Below are positions 1-10,067 of a DNA stretch of 64,000 bases, one piece after another. A program made the position numbers and the translations under genes. Source of the stretch: Streptomyces albiflavescens. Its GTDB lineage: Bacteria; Actinomycetota; Actinomycetes; Streptomycetales; Streptomycetaceae. The stretch lies in assembly GCF_014645835.1 (NCBI RefSeq), contig NZ_BMMM01000025.1:28516-92515 (forward strand), read 5' to 3'. Every line of letters starts with the position of its first letter. The stretch's first letter is position 1. The notes below the pieces were generated by a model. It saw only the letters and a program-made list of their open reading frames with translations, searched no databases and was not told the DNA's origin.

Positions 1-60
1 CGCGCGTGCCCCTCCGACGTGTCCGTCTGTGTGTCCGCCGCCTGAACCTCCCAGGGACCC

Positions 61-85
61 GGCTCGTTCTCATGAACGACGAGCC
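61..85. promoter_or_regulatory. inverted repeat upstream of the P450 gene
   Basis: Seven-base arms GGCTCGT and ACGAGCC enclose an 11-base centre, ending 27 bases before the P450 start. It could be an operator or a 5' UTR hairpin. No regulator gene is visible to its left in this window, so the role is open. Confidence 0.35.
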
Positions 86-111
86 GACCACCAGAACGGG
101 AGAGACGCGTC

Positions 112-1350
112 ATGAGCCCCCACGAGGAGTGCCCGTACCAGAACGGCCGGGTGGTCATCGATCCCGCCTTCAAGGCCGACGCCCCCGCGCGGTACGCCCG
201 GCTACGGGAGTCCGGGCCCATCCACTCGGCCGAGTTCCACCTCGGCCTGAAGGGCTGGTTGATCGTCGACTACGACCTGGCCCGGGAGGCGCTGACCCAC
301 CCCGCCCTGCTCAAGGACGCCACGCCGGCCGCCGAGGCCCTGGCCGCCGCCGGCTACGTCCTGCACAAACCCTCGGTCGGGCTCGGCGCGCAGATGATGG
401 AGGCCGACCCGCCCGAGCACACCCGTCTGCGCCGACTGGCCTCGGCCGCCTTCACCCCACGTCGTACGGCCGAACTGGCGCCGCGCATCGAGCAGATCGC
501 CCACGACCTGATCGACACGCTGCCGCCGGCGGGCGAGGTCGACCTCGTCGAGGCGTTCAACGCCCCGCTGCCCTCCACGGTCATCGCCGAACTCCTCGGC
601 ATCCCCGAGGAGTACCACCTGGACTTCCGCCGCTGGTCGGCCCAGGCGCTCCAGGTGGCCTCACCCGGGCACCGCCCGGCACTGGCCGGTCTGCACGGGC
701 TGCTGGCCGGCCTCGTCGCGGACAAACGCCGCAGTCCCCAGGACGACCTGCTGTCCGCCCTGGTCGCCGTGCGCGACGAGGAGGACGGCCGGCTCTCCGA
801 GGAGGAACTCGTGGGCACGGCCATGATGCTGGTCGTCGCCGGCCACGAGAGCACCGTGAACCTGCTGGGCAACGCCGTGCTGGGCCTGCTGCAACACCCC
901 GATCAGCTGCGGCAGTTGCGTGAGCGGCCCGAGCTGATGTCCGGCGCGGTGGAGGAGTTCCTGCGCTACGACACCTCTGTCGAGCGCTCCACCAGCCGCT
1001 ACGCGGCGGAGGACATCGAACTGGGCGGGGTGCCGATCCCCCGGGGCAGCATGATCGTCGTCGCTCTCGGTGCGGCAGGGCGCGACGCCCCGCAGGCCGA
1101 GGGCGACGACCCCGCCGCTCTCGACGTGACCCGGCCGGGCGCCCGTCATCTGGCCTTCGGACACGGCATCCACTACTGCCTGGGCGCCCCGCTCGCCCGC
1201 CTGGAGACGACCATCGCCCTGAGCACCCTGCTCTCCCGCGTCCCCGAACTGGAACTCGCCGCCCCAGTGGACTCCTTGGAGTGGATCGGCTCCGGCATCA
1301 TCCGCGGCGTGCTGTCCCTTCCGGTGCGCTACCGCGCCCGGTCCGTCTGA
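112..1350 (+). CDS. cytochrome P450
   Basis: A soluble bacterial P450 of 412 aa, the usual length for class I actinobacterial enzymes that take electrons from ferredoxin. The I-helix oxygen-binding motif AGHEST lies near residues 243-248, the K-helix ExxR motif near 283-286, and the haem loop FGHGIHYCLG has its thiolate Cys at about 356. The ATG follows GGGAGAGA at good spacing. No ferredoxin or reductase gene is adjacent, so redox partners must come from elsewhere. A strong hairpin follows the stop. The family hydroxylates small hydrophobic molecules or natural products; the substrate cannot be read from the sequence. Confidence 0.95.
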   Translation: MSPHEECPYQNGRVVIDPAFKADAPARYARLRESGPIHSAEFHLGLKGWLIVDYDLAREALTHPALLKDATPAAEALAAAGYVLHKPSVGLGAQMMEADPPEHTRLRRLASAAFTPRRTAELAPRIEQIAHDLIDTLPPAGEVDLVEAFNAPLPSTVIAELLGIPEEYHLDFRRWSAQALQVASPGHRPALAGLHGLLAGLVADKRRSPQDDLLSALVAVRDEEDGRLSEEELVGTAMMLVVAGHESTVNLLGNAVLGLLQHPDQLRQLRERPELMSGAVEEFLRYDTSVERSTSRYAAEDIELGGVPIPRGSMIVVALGAAGRDAPQAEGDDPAALDVTRPGARHLAFGHGIHYCLGAPLARLETTIALSTLLSRVPELELAAPVDSLEWIGSGIIRGVLSLPVRYRARSV

Positions 1351-1366
1351 CGGCCCGTACGACAAA

Positions 1367-1403
1367 CGTCCCGGCCCGCGCCGTGGTGGCGCGGGCCGGG
1401 ACG
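1367..1403. terminator. bidirectional terminator between P450 and the HdeD-like gene
   Basis: A perfect 16-bp GC-rich stem with the 5-base loop GTGGT lies between two convergent genes that end at 1350 and 1424. There is no U tract, which is usual for Streptomyces terminators. Confidence 0.8.
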
Positions 1404-1423
1404 GAATCGGAGGAGTACGGCCG

Positions 1424-2014
1424 TCAGGCGGTCCGGGCTCGCAGCTGGCGGGACTTCCAGCCCAGCAGCAGGGCCTGCAGGATGAACCACACCCCGCCGC
1501 CCGTGGCGTACACCGACAGCACGTCGAGCGAGGGATTGTCGCCCGCGGCCTGAATGTTGTACGTGATGCCGACGAGGACGGACAGACCACCCGAGATCAG
1601 GGTCGGCCACTGCTTGCCGAACTCGGGACCGCGCCGCCGCACTCCCACGACCACCTGAGCGGCACCGGATACGAAGGCCCAGACGCCGAACACGTGGAGC
1701 GTCGCTGCTTCGCCGCCGGCTCCGGCGAGGCAGAGCGCGATGGCGGCCAGCGTGCTGAGCCCCCCGTTGAACGCGATGACCTGGCGCTCGGAACCGTTCG
1801 GGGTGGCGCGGTAGTCGATCACCGACGACACCGCGTCGATCAGCGGGTAGACGGCCAGCAGCGTGATGGCCGCCGCGTTGAGGTTCTCGTGGGCTCCGGC
1901 GAAGGCGAGGGCCCATGCCACGGCCAGCACGCCGCGGCCCAGGTACAGCTTCAGCAGGGAGGAGCGTTCGTCCGTGGCCGCCGGAGGCGCCGGCGTCGAG
2001 GTCTGCGTGCTCAT
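1424..2014 (-). CDS. HdeD/DUF308-like integral membrane protein
   Basis: 196 aa with about six hydrophobic helices after a polar N-terminus of roughly 20 residues rich in Thr, Pro and Ala. The helix pattern and short loops resemble DUF308/HdeD membrane proteins, some of which are linked to acid stress in enterobacteria; function in actinobacteria is unknown. The ATG has GAAAGG about nine bases upstream. The gene follows the tannase-like gene with a 44-base gap on the same strand, so the two are probably cotranscribed and both under the palindrome at 3853. Confidence 0.75.
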   Translation of the reverse strand: MSTQTSTPAPPAATDERSSLLKLYLGRGVLAVAWALAFAGAHENLNAAAITLLAVYPLIDAVSSVIDYRATPNGSERQVIAFNGGLSTLAAIALCLAGAGGEAATLHVFGVWAFVSGAAQVVVGVRRRGPEFGKQWPTLISGGLSVLVGITYNIQAAGDNPSLDVLSVYATGGGVWFILQALLLGWKSRQLRARTA

Positions 2015-2058
2015 GGTGGTTCGGCCTTTCTCAGGTCAGGGGATCGTCGTCGGCCCGG

Positions 2059-3675
2059 TCAGTACTGGGACGGGGAGACGCAGCGGAAGCTGGAGGCGAC
2101 GGCCGGGTCGCCGCCCTGGTAGCGGGACACCTGCGGGTAGCTGCACAGGTCACGGGTGACGCTCTGCCCGGAGGCGTTGATCAGGGTGGCGGGCAGCGTC
2201 TTGGGCGCCGTGCCCTGCTCGACCCAGGCCGTCAGGGCACCGAGGTCGTCGGTCGTGCCGTCACCCTTGTTCAGGCCGCAGTGGACGGTGCCCGGGGCGA
2301 GGAAGAGACGGTAGAAGTCGTCGACCCGCTTGGCGCCGCCCATCTCCCGCTCGACCTGCTCGCGGTACTTCACGGTGCCCTGGGTGGGGATGAACTGGTC
2401 GGCCTGACCGTGCCAGGTCAGCAGCTTGCCGCCGGACTTGCGGAAGCCCGACAGGTCCGGGTCGTCCGTGCCGATGACCTTGTCGTACTCGGCCTCGGAC
2501 TGCTTGAACAGCTGCGTGAACCGGCTGTAGGTGATCTTCGAGACGTCGAGGGACGGGTCCTTCGCCACCCAGAGCTTGACCCAGGCGGCGGGCACCGGGA
2601 ACGGCGCTCCCGCGACGTTGCCGTCGGCGTCGGGCAGGGTGGTGTTCGCGAGACCCCCCAGGTCGGCCCCGACCGGGACGCCGTACCAGAGCTTCTCGCC
2701 CGAGGCGGTGCGCGGGCCGTCCCAGATCTTGCGCACCACGGCCGCGTCGGCCGCCGTGACGGTCAGCTCCTTGCCGTCGCACACGACCTTGGTGCCGATC
2801 AGCCGGCGCGGGTCGAAGTCGCACCGCTCCGGGTCGTTGACCAGGCCGTCCTTGACGCCGTCGAGCGGGTCACAGGCCTTGACGGCAGCGTCGGTGAAGG
2901 CCTTGAACTCACACTTCGACGGGTAGGTCTTCTCGTTGTTCATGACCACCTGCGGCCACAGGGTGGCGACCTCGAACTCGTCCCAGTTGACGGCGGGAGC
3001 ATGGGCGAGGATGCCGTCGTAGTCGTCGGGGTAGCGCTGGGCCTCCATGTAGCCCTGGCGCCCGCCGGTGGAGCAGCCGTTGAAGTAGGAGTAGGCGGGG
3101 CGCTTGCCGTAGACCCCGTCGACGACCTCCTTGCCGACGACCGCCGCCTCGTGCTGGGAGCGGGAGGCGAAGTTCTTCAACAGCGCGGTGTTGACCTGGC
3201 CCTTGGCGTCCAGCGCCCAGCTGGTGTCGAGGGCGTCGCCGACACCGGCGTCGGTGGTGACGGCGGCGTAGCCGTTCTTGACCGCGGTGCCCAGGCCCAC
3301 GTTGTTGTCACCGGCCAGGTAGGCGGCGCCGCCGAGTCCCTGGAAGCGGCCGTTCCAGCCGCTGACGGGCAGCCAGGTCCGCACCTTGGCGTGGTCGTCG
3401 GCGCCCGGGTGCGTGAGGGTGACGGTCACCTCGCAGAAGGCCGGGACGTCGGAGACCGACCCCTGCAGGACACCGGTACCGATGATGGTGCCGCCCTCCT
3501 GGCGGGCCGCCGTCACGGACTCCACCTCGGTACCGGCCGGGGCCTTCACGGACGGCACCGAGCAGGCGGACGGGGCGGAGGCGGAGCCGTTCTGGGACTC
3601 GGCCGAGGCGGTCGGCAGGCACACCGCCGCAGCCAGCGGCACACCGGCCGCGAGGACAGTCAGAAGTCGTCTCAT
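2059..3675 (-). CDS. secreted tannase/feruloyl esterase family protein
   Basis: 538 aa exported serine esterase. The chosen ATG opens a clean signal peptide (MRRLLTVLAAG, ending near AxA) and has GGGAAA just upstream; longer in-frame starts up to 3786 would bury that signal. The catalytic Ser at about 202 sits in GCSTGG with Cys before it, and the catalytic His is in TVHCGL, giving the CS-D-HC arrangement of the tannase family, where the two cysteines form a disulfide. The acidic residue is probably in GQADQF. Family members cleave gallate, ferulate or related esters outside the cell. The gene probably heads an operon with the HdeD-like protein. Confidence 0.92.
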   Translation of the reverse strand: MRRLLTVLAAGVPLAAAVCLPTASAESQNGSASAPSACSVPSVKAPAGTEVESVTAARQEGGTIIGTGVLQGSVSDVPAFCEVTVTLTHPGADDHAKVRTWLPVSGWNGRFQGLGGAAYLAGDNNVGLGTAVKNGYAAVTTDAGVGDALDTSWALDAKGQVNTALLKNFASRSQHEAAVVGKEVVDGVYGKRPAYSYFNGCSTGGRQGYMEAQRYPDDYDGILAHAPAVNWDEFEVATLWPQVVMNNEKTYPSKCEFKAFTDAAVKACDPLDGVKDGLVNDPERCDFDPRRLIGTKVVCDGKELTVTAADAAVVRKIWDGPRTASGEKLWYGVPVGADLGGLANTTLPDADGNVAGAPFPVPAAWVKLWVAKDPSLDVSKITYSRFTQLFKQSEAEYDKVIGTDDPDLSGFRKSGGKLLTWHGQADQFIPTQGTVKYREQVEREMGGAKRVDDFYRLFLAPGTVHCGLNKGDGTTDDLGALTAWVEQGTAPKTLPATLINASGQSVTRDLCSYPQVSRYQGGDPAVASSFRCVSPSQY

Positions 3676-3852
3676 TGCTTTCCCATCGAAAGAAGTAGGT
3701 GCGCGCCTGGCCGGTGGCGACACATGTGCGCGTGACATGAGCGGGACTGGGTGGGTCGACGGGTTCATCGCGGACGACGTCCGCACATATGTCTCCGTGA
3801 CCTGTGTGCGCCCGAGGCGGCCTCGGGTTCACCGAAGACCGATCCGGACCGT

Positions 3853-3873
3853 ATCACCGGTTAAGACGGTGAC
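3853..3873. promoter_or_regulatory. operator site A (GTCACC-N9-GGTGAC family)
   Basis: ATCACC, nine bases, GGTGAC. One of eight such sites in the window. It lies 178 bases before the tannase ATG; the only other neighbour, the cytochrome gene to its right, ends rather than starts here, so the tannase operon is the likely target. Confidence 0.7.
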
Positions 3874-4017
3874 TTAAAGAGTGACTGAGAGGGTGAGTTC
3901 GCATTCCGGGGATCGAGTGATTCCGTCGCCCTCGGCCTGAATCCACTCTGGCCGCGCGTCACCTACCCCGACAACAGTCAGTTGACGGTCCAGACCCAGG
4001 GACACGGGCCGGGCGCC

Positions 4018-4068
4018 GTGAAGGACGTGTTAGGTCATTCGACGGTCTGCCCGGAGAGTCCAGGTTGA
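4018..4068 (+). pseudogene. tyrosine-recombinase scrap
   Basis: Seventeen codons read VKDVLGHSTV then stop shortly after, matching the conserved block before the catalytic Tyr in phage-type integrases. Nothing else of an integrase is readable in the surrounding 230 bases, so this is a tiny remnant or a chance match. Confidence 0.3.
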
Positions 4069-4107
4069 CGTACTCGGGCGGCCGATCGTCCTCGCTGGAG
4101 AGATACG

Positions 4108-4800
4108 TCATGCTTGATCGGCCTTCTCGGACACGTCACTCGCGTGCCCCTCCCCCAGCCATCGCGAGTGGTGCCGCTGCGCCCACGACCGGCTGACGTA
4201 TCCGGTGCGCATCCCCAGCCTCGCCTCGGGGTCCTCGAACGCCCTGCGCATGTGTCCGAGCAGGACGATGGTGATCGCCCAGGCCAGGACGTCGTGGACG
4301 AAGATCGCACTGGTGCGGGAGATGAAGGGCAGCAGCCCCATGAACCACATCAGCAGGCCGGTGAACATCATCACCGGCACAGCGCCGGCGATCCATCCCG
4401 CGTAGAGCTTCTGGCCCGCGTTGAACTTGCCGGCCGGGCGGGCCTCAGGGGAGGTCCGACGCCTGCGGACGGCGCGCAGCCACTGCCGGTCGTACACCGC
4501 GAAGCGGTTCAGTCTGCGCAGGTCCGCGCGGAAGGCGGAAGAGAAGAGCCCCAGCAGGGAGGGCAGGGGCAGCGAAATGCCCGACCACTCGTGGACCGTG
4601 ACCATCAGGTGGCGCCGTCCGACGAGTTGGGCCAGCGGCGCGAGGTACAGACAGGCCGCGGAGACCAGGCACAGCAGCATCAGATAGCCGGTGGCCCGGT
4701 GAACGATGCGCTCGGCGGTGCTGAAACGGCGGACACGGCCGTCGTGTTCAGGCCGCGTCGCTGTGCCGGTCGGCGCCGTCGAGCCAGCCGTCGACCGCAT
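4108..4800 (-). CDS. cytochrome b561-like membrane subunit
   Basis: 230 aa with about four membrane helices and well-placed histidines (for example RIVHRATGYLM, TVHEWSG, FVHDVLAW and LLGHMRRAF) that look like haem b ligands. It resembles the cytochrome b/FdnI family that passes quinol electrons to a periplasmic partner. It starts inside the end of the molybdoenzyme gene (53-base overlap), so the two are translationally linked. By position it plays the role MsrQ plays for MsrP, as electron donor to the exported enzyme, although it is not an obvious MsrQ homologue. Part of the first 30 residues may not be translated. Confidence 0.8.
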   Translation of the reverse strand: MRSTAGSTAPTGTATRPEHDGRVRRFSTAERIVHRATGYLMLLCLVSAACLYLAPLAQLVGRRHLMVTVHEWSGISLPLPSLLGLFSSAFRADLRRLNRFAVYDRQWLRAVRRRRTSPEARPAGKFNAGQKLYAGWIAGAVPVMMFTGLLMWFMGLLPFISRTSAIFVHDVLAWAITIVLLGHMRRAFEDPEARLGMRTGYVSRSWAQRHHSRWLGEGHASDVSEKADQA

Positions 4801-5470
4801 AACCGCGCTCCTCCCAGTAGCCGGGAACGACCTTGTCGGTGACCGAGATGCCGGACAGCCACTTGGCCGACTTGTAGAAGTACATGGGGGCCACGAAGAG
4901 GCGGACCGGTCCTCCGTGCTCGTGGGTGATGGGCTTGTCCTGCATGTTCAGCGCCACGAGGACGTCCGAGCGGCGCGCCTGTTCCAGGGTGAGGCTCTCG
5001 CTGTAGGCGCCGTCGAAGCAGGTGAACCGGATCGCCGCGCCCGCAGAACGCACCCCGGCGTCGTCGAGGATGTCCGCCAGCTTCACACCCTCGAAGGGCG
5101 TCTTCTCCACGCGCCATCCGTCGGTGCACACGACGTCGTGGACGACCCGGGTCTGCGGCATCGCACGCAACTCGCCGAGCGTGTACGCCTTCGGCCGCTC
5201 CACCAGTCCGCCGACCTGGAGCTCGTAGTTCGTCTCGTCCTTGTGCGGCACCGAGCCGACGACGCTGTAGTACCGGAAGCCGCCCGGGTTGGGCAGCAGA
5301 CCGGTCAGGCCCGTGGCGTCGATCTGAGAGGCGGCGCCGAGGAACCCCTCCCAGCCACGCTGGAGAGAGGGCGCGGCAGCGAGCCCCGCCGCGCCCGCGC
5401 CGAGCATGCCCAGCATCGCCCGCCGCCCCACTGGTGCGCCCCCGGCCCTCGCCTTCGGCTTTCCTGCCAT
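4748..5470 (-). CDS. MsrP/YedY-like exported molybdopterin oxidoreductase
   Basis: 240 aa, oxidoreductase molybdopterin-binding fold. The ATG is set by GAAGGAG about eight bases upstream; a longer frame reaches 5608 but lacks a ribosome site. Arg16-Arg17 followed by a hydrophobic stretch form a Tat signal, consistent with export of a folded cofactor enzyme. Cys115 in VVCTDGW is the expected molybdenum ligand. Family relatives reduce methionine sulfoxide in envelope proteins. The partner cytochrome overlaps its 3' end. A palindrome of the local operator family lies 107 bases upstream, linking it to msrA and ohr elsewhere in the window. Substrate specificity is inferred only. Confidence 0.88.
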   Translation of the reverse strand: MAGKPKARAGGAPVGRRAMLGMLGAGAAGLAAAPSLQRGWEGFLGAASQIDATGLTGLLPNPGGFRYYSVVGSVPHKDETNYELQVGGLVERPKAYTLGELRAMPQTRVVHDVVCTDGWRVEKTPFEGVKLADILDDAGVRSAGAAIRFTCFDGAYSESLTLEQARRSDVLVALNMQDKPITHEHGGPVRLFVAPMYFYKSAKWLSGISVTDKVVPGYWEERGYAVDGWLDGADRHSDAA

Positions 5471-5576
5471 GGTGTGTGCTCCTTCGGATGGGCGACGGTC
5501 CCGGCGAGACGGGGCGCGCGGACGGCACGGTCGGGCAAGCCCACACGTGTGACCTTTGCGGGCCTCGCACGACACC

Positions 5577-5597
5577 GTCACCGGTTTAACTGGTGAC
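5577..5597. promoter_or_regulatory. operator site B (GTCACC-N9-GGTGAC family)
   Basis: Perfect arms around GGTTTAACT. It is centred about 117 bases before the msrP-like ATG, at nearly the same distance as sites E and G from ohr and msrA. Confidence 0.75.
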
Positions 5598-5751
5598 GAT
5601 GCTGCCATGGGGTCCCGGAACTGTCAACAACGAACTGTTGGCGGCACGACACACACGTATGAGCCCGGGCCGGTCACACCACCGGCCGAGCAGGAGGACG
5701 ACGGCTGCTACGCTCTCAGCGACGTAGACCGTGTATCGAGGAGTCGCAGAC

Positions 5752-5781
5752 GTGGTGGGTGAAGACGACATCTCCGGATGA
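5752..5781 (+). CDS. possible leader peptide for the ABC-F gene
   Basis: GAGGAG is followed after about eight bases by GTG and a nine-codon frame ending in TGA (MVGEDDISG). It lies in the 5' leader of the first ABC-F gene, where antibiotic-responsive attenuators usually hold a short stalled-ribosome peptide. Purely inferential. Confidence 0.35.
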   Translation: MVGEDDISG

Positions 5782-5859
5782 GATCCGGGTCTGACGGCCA
5801 CCGGCCGGCGCTCAGGAGCGCTGCCGACGTGGTCCGTTTCGTCGTCCCCCTTTTCCACG

Positions 5860-5891
5860 TCTGCCCAGGGCAGAGGTCCAAGCTCTGCCCT
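5860..5891 (+). promoter_or_regulatory. candidate attenuator hairpins before the ABC-F gene
   Basis: A nine-bp stem pairs AGGGCAGAG with CTCTGCCCT around a 7-base loop. The upstream TCTGC can instead pair with GCAGA inside the first arm, so two exclusive structures exist. The second hairpin ends ten bases before the GAGG ribosome site of the ABC-F gene. The rest of the ~315-base leader (5598-5913) shows no other gene I can support. Confidence 0.45.
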
Positions 5892-5913
5892 CAGTCCCTT
5901 CGAGGTCGCTTCC

Positions 5914-7548
5914 ATGTCCGACGCCGCCATCGTCTGCTCGAACCTCTCTTACGCCTGGCCCGACGACACCCCGGTCTTCCACGACCTGTCCTTCACCGTC
6001 ACCACCGGCCGCACCGGCCTGGTCGCCCCCAACGGCTCCGGCAAGAGCACCCTGCTCAAGCTGATCGCCGGCCAACTCAAGCCCGCCACCGGCTCGGTGT
6101 CCGTCGGCGGCACACTGGGCTACCTCCCGCAGAGCCTCCCCCTGACCGGCAACCTCAAGGTCGCCGAGGTGCTCGGCGTCGCCGCGGTGATCCGGGCCCT
6201 GGACGCCGTGGAGTCCGGGGACGTCAGCGAGGAACACTTCGCCACCATCGGCGACGACTGGGACATCGAGGAGCGCACCCGCGCCCAGCTCGACCGCCTG
6301 GGGCTCGCCGACCTCACCCTGGACCGCAGCCTGAGCACGCTCAGCGGCGGCCAGGTCGTCTCGCTCGGCCTCGCCGCCCAACTGCTCAAGCGCCCCGACG
6401 TGCTGCTGCTCGACGAACCCACCAACAACCTCGACCTGGAGGCCCGGCACAAGCTCTACGACGTGCTCTCGGACTTCACCGGCTGCCTGCTGCTGGTCAG
6501 CCACGACCGCGCACTGCTCGACCGCATGGAACGCATCGCCGAGCTGGGCAGCGACGAACTGCGCTTCTACGGCGGCAACTTCACCGAGTACGAGGAGGCC
6601 GTGCGCGCCGAGCAGGAGGTCGCCGCGAAGAACGTCCGCAACGCCGAGCAGGAGCTGAAGCGGGAGAAGCGTGAGATGCAGCAGGCCCGCGAACGCGCCG
6701 AACGTCGCGCGAGCAACGCCGCCCGCAACCTCAAGAACGCCGGTCTGCCCCGCATCTTCGCCGGCAACATGAAGCGCGGCGCGCAGGAGTCCGCGGGCCG
6801 GGCCGGCCAGATGCACGCGGTCCGGGTCAGCGAGGCCAAGGCCCGCCTCGACGAGGCCGGGCGCGCACTGCGCGACGAGCAGCGCATCACCTTGGACCTG
6901 CCCGACACCCAGGTGCCCGCCGGGCGCAACCTCTTCCTCGGCGAGGGCATGCAGATCCGCCTCGGGGACAAGGCCGTGTTCGCCGCGGGCGGTGTCGACC
7001 TGACCGTCCGGGGCCCAGAACGCATCGCGCTGACTGGGCCCAACGGCGCCGGGAAGACGACCCTGATGCGGCTGATCACCGGCGAACTCGCCCCGGACGG
7101 CGGGGAGATCAAGCGCAACGACGGCCGGATCGCCTACCTCTCACAGCGCCTGGACCTGCTGGACCTGGACCGCACCGTGGCGGAGAACTTCGCCGCGTAC
7201 GCCCCGGAGCGGCCCGAGGCGGAGCGGATGAACCTGCTCGCCCGTTTCCTCTTCCGGGGCGCGCGGGCCCACCTGCCGGTCGGGGTGCTCTCCGGCGGCG
7301 AACGGCTGCGCGCCACCCTGGCCTGCGTCCTGTGCGCCGAACCGGCCCCCCATCTCCTGCTGCTCGACGAGCCGACCAACAACCTCGACCTGGTCAACGC
7401 GGGCCGGCTGGAGAGCGCGCTCAACTCCTACCAGGGCGCCTTCATGGTGGTCAGCCACGACGAGCGGTTCCTCACCGAGATCGGCGTGAACCGCTGGCTG
7501 CGGCTGGCCGACGGGACGCTCAAGGAGACGGGAGCCCCCGCGGTGTGA
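5914..7548 (+). CDS. ABC-F protein, probable ribosome protection
   Basis: 544 aa, two ATP-binding domains in one chain and no membrane segments. Domain 1 has Walker A NGSGKST, signature LSGGQ and Walker B DEPTNNLD; domain 2 has NGAGKTT, LSGGE and DEPTNNLD. A charged linker between them (about residues 230-310, rich in Glu, Arg and Lys) is the helical arm that reaches into the ribosome in this family. Actinobacterial ABC-F proteins of this layout often protect against macrolides, lincosamides or related drugs by displacing them; some act as translation factors. Start supported by GAGG nine bases upstream. The leader may provide drug-dependent control. Confidence 0.93.
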   Translation: MSDAAIVCSNLSYAWPDDTPVFHDLSFTVTTGRTGLVAPNGSGKSTLLKLIAGQLKPATGSVSVGGTLGYLPQSLPLTGNLKVAEVLGVAAVIRALDAVESGDVSEEHFATIGDDWDIEERTRAQLDRLGLADLTLDRSLSTLSGGQVVSLGLAAQLLKRPDVLLLDEPTNNLDLEARHKLYDVLSDFTGCLLLVSHDRALLDRMERIAELGSDELRFYGGNFTEYEEAVRAEQEVAAKNVRNAEQELKREKREMQQARERAERRASNAARNLKNAGLPRIFAGNMKRGAQESAGRAGQMHAVRVSEAKARLDEAGRALRDEQRITLDLPDTQVPAGRNLFLGEGMQIRLGDKAVFAAGGVDLTVRGPERIALTGPNGAGKTTLMRLITGELAPDGGEIKRNDGRIAYLSQRLDLLDLDRTVAENFAAYAPERPEAERMNLLARFLFRGARAHLPVGVLSGGERLRATLACVLCAEPAPHLLLLDEPTNNLDLVNAGRLESALNSYQGAFMVVSHDERFLTEIGVNRWLRLADGTLKETGAPAV

Positions 7549-7627
7549 GCCGCCCGCGTGTGCAGTGGCCCGCGTCCGAGGCAGCGCGCCCCGCGGGCCG
7601 ACCACCGATCACGTTGGACGGTTCCTC

Positions 7628-9284
<1,657 letters not shown>

Positions 9285-9292
<8 letters not shown>

Positions 9293-9350
9293 CCCGTGCG
9301 GGCCGCGCGAGCTGCCCGGGTCCCGACCCGTGCGGGCCGCGCGAGCTGCC
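9285..9350. repeat. direct repeat at the end of the second ABC-F gene
   Basis: Two 32-base copies (9285-9316 and 9319-9350) differ at one base. The first contains the ABC-F stop codon. They look like a recent tandem duplication; there is no obvious coding role. Confidence 0.8.
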
Positions 9351-9405
9351 GTACGATCTCGATCGCGCCGTCGCGAGGGAGCACCGCCCGGAACGGTGAC
9401 GGACC

Positions 9406-9441
9406 TTGCGCCCGACCGAAGTCACCTGTCAAAATGGTGAT
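9406..9441 (+). promoter_or_regulatory. leaderless promoter with operator site C
   Basis: TTGCGC (9406-9411), 18 bases, CAAAAT (9430-9435). With the usual spacing transcription would start at the GTG at 9442 itself. The operator GTCACC-N9-GGTGAT occupies 9421-9441, covering the -10 and ending one base before the start codon, an ideal position for autorepression. Confidence 0.65.
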
Positions 9442-10005
9442 GTGAACCTTGACCATGTATTCGTATGCGGGCACCCGGCTCTCGACTTCGCGGCCACTCT
9501 CCGGGCCCGGCGCTCGACCCGGTTCGAGATGTTCGTGACGCCGGAGCGGCTGAATGCCTGGTACATCGAGTCCGGGCTGGTGGACACGATCACTCCCGGC
9601 CAGGAAGACGACGTCCGGGAAGCGACGACCGTCCGCGAGGCCATCTACCAGCTCGTCACCGACCGCCGTCGCGGCAAGGAGTTCGACCGGGAGGCGCTCG
9701 ACACGGTCAACACCGCCGCGCGCAATACCCCCGTGACACCCCAGCTCACCCTGACCGGGCGGCTCACCGAGGCGACCCCGGAGCAGGCGCTGGCGACCGT
9801 CGCCCGGCAGGCCGTCGAACTGCTCAGCGGCCCGGACGTCCCCCTGATGAAGGAGTGCGACAACCCCGAGTGCACCCGGATCTACATCGACCGCTCCCGA
9901 GGCACACGGCGCCACTGGTGCGGCATGGAGTCCTGCGGCAACAAGATCAAGGCCGCCGCCTACCGCGCACGCAAGAAGACCGTGCCCGCCGCGCCCGCGC
10001 GCTGA
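9442..10005 (+). CDS. CGNR zinc-finger transcriptional regulator
   Basis: 187 aa. The N-terminal ~130 residues match the ABATE (stress-induced DUF1470) region, beginning HVFVCGHPALDFAATL; the C-terminus has a treble-clef type CGNR finger with Cys139, Cys144, Cys160 and Cys165, the last in SCGNK, a CGNR variant, followed by a basic tail. Members are thought to be DNA-binding regulators. The GTG start is chosen because a -35/-10 pair ends at it; an upstream TTG is more likely the -35 box. The gene carries one of the eight local palindromes on its own start, making it the best candidate for the protein that binds them. An oxidation-sensitive Zn-Cys4 switch is possible but not shown. Confidence 0.88.
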   Translation: MNLDHVFVCGHPALDFAATLRARRSTRFEMFVTPERLNAWYIESGLVDTITPGQEDDVREATTVREAIYQLVTDRRRGKEFDREALDTVNTAARNTPVTPQLTLTGRLTEATPEQALATVARQAVELLSGPDVPLMKECDNPECTRIYIDRSRGTRRHWCGMESCGNKIKAAAYRARKKTVPAAPAR

Positions 10006-10067
10006 CCTCCCGACCCGAGGCGTCAGTCGTACCGGCGGATCACGGAACGCATCACTCGCGATACGTG

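Noticed and set aside
1915..3735. 606-codon plus-strand frame across the tannase gene
   Set aside because: Antisense shadow produced by third-position GC bias; the minus frame has the signal peptide and catalytic motifs.
5778..6674. 298-codon frame starting in the ABC-F leader
   Set aside because: Arg/His/Pro-rich shadow overlapping the ABC-F gene in another phase.
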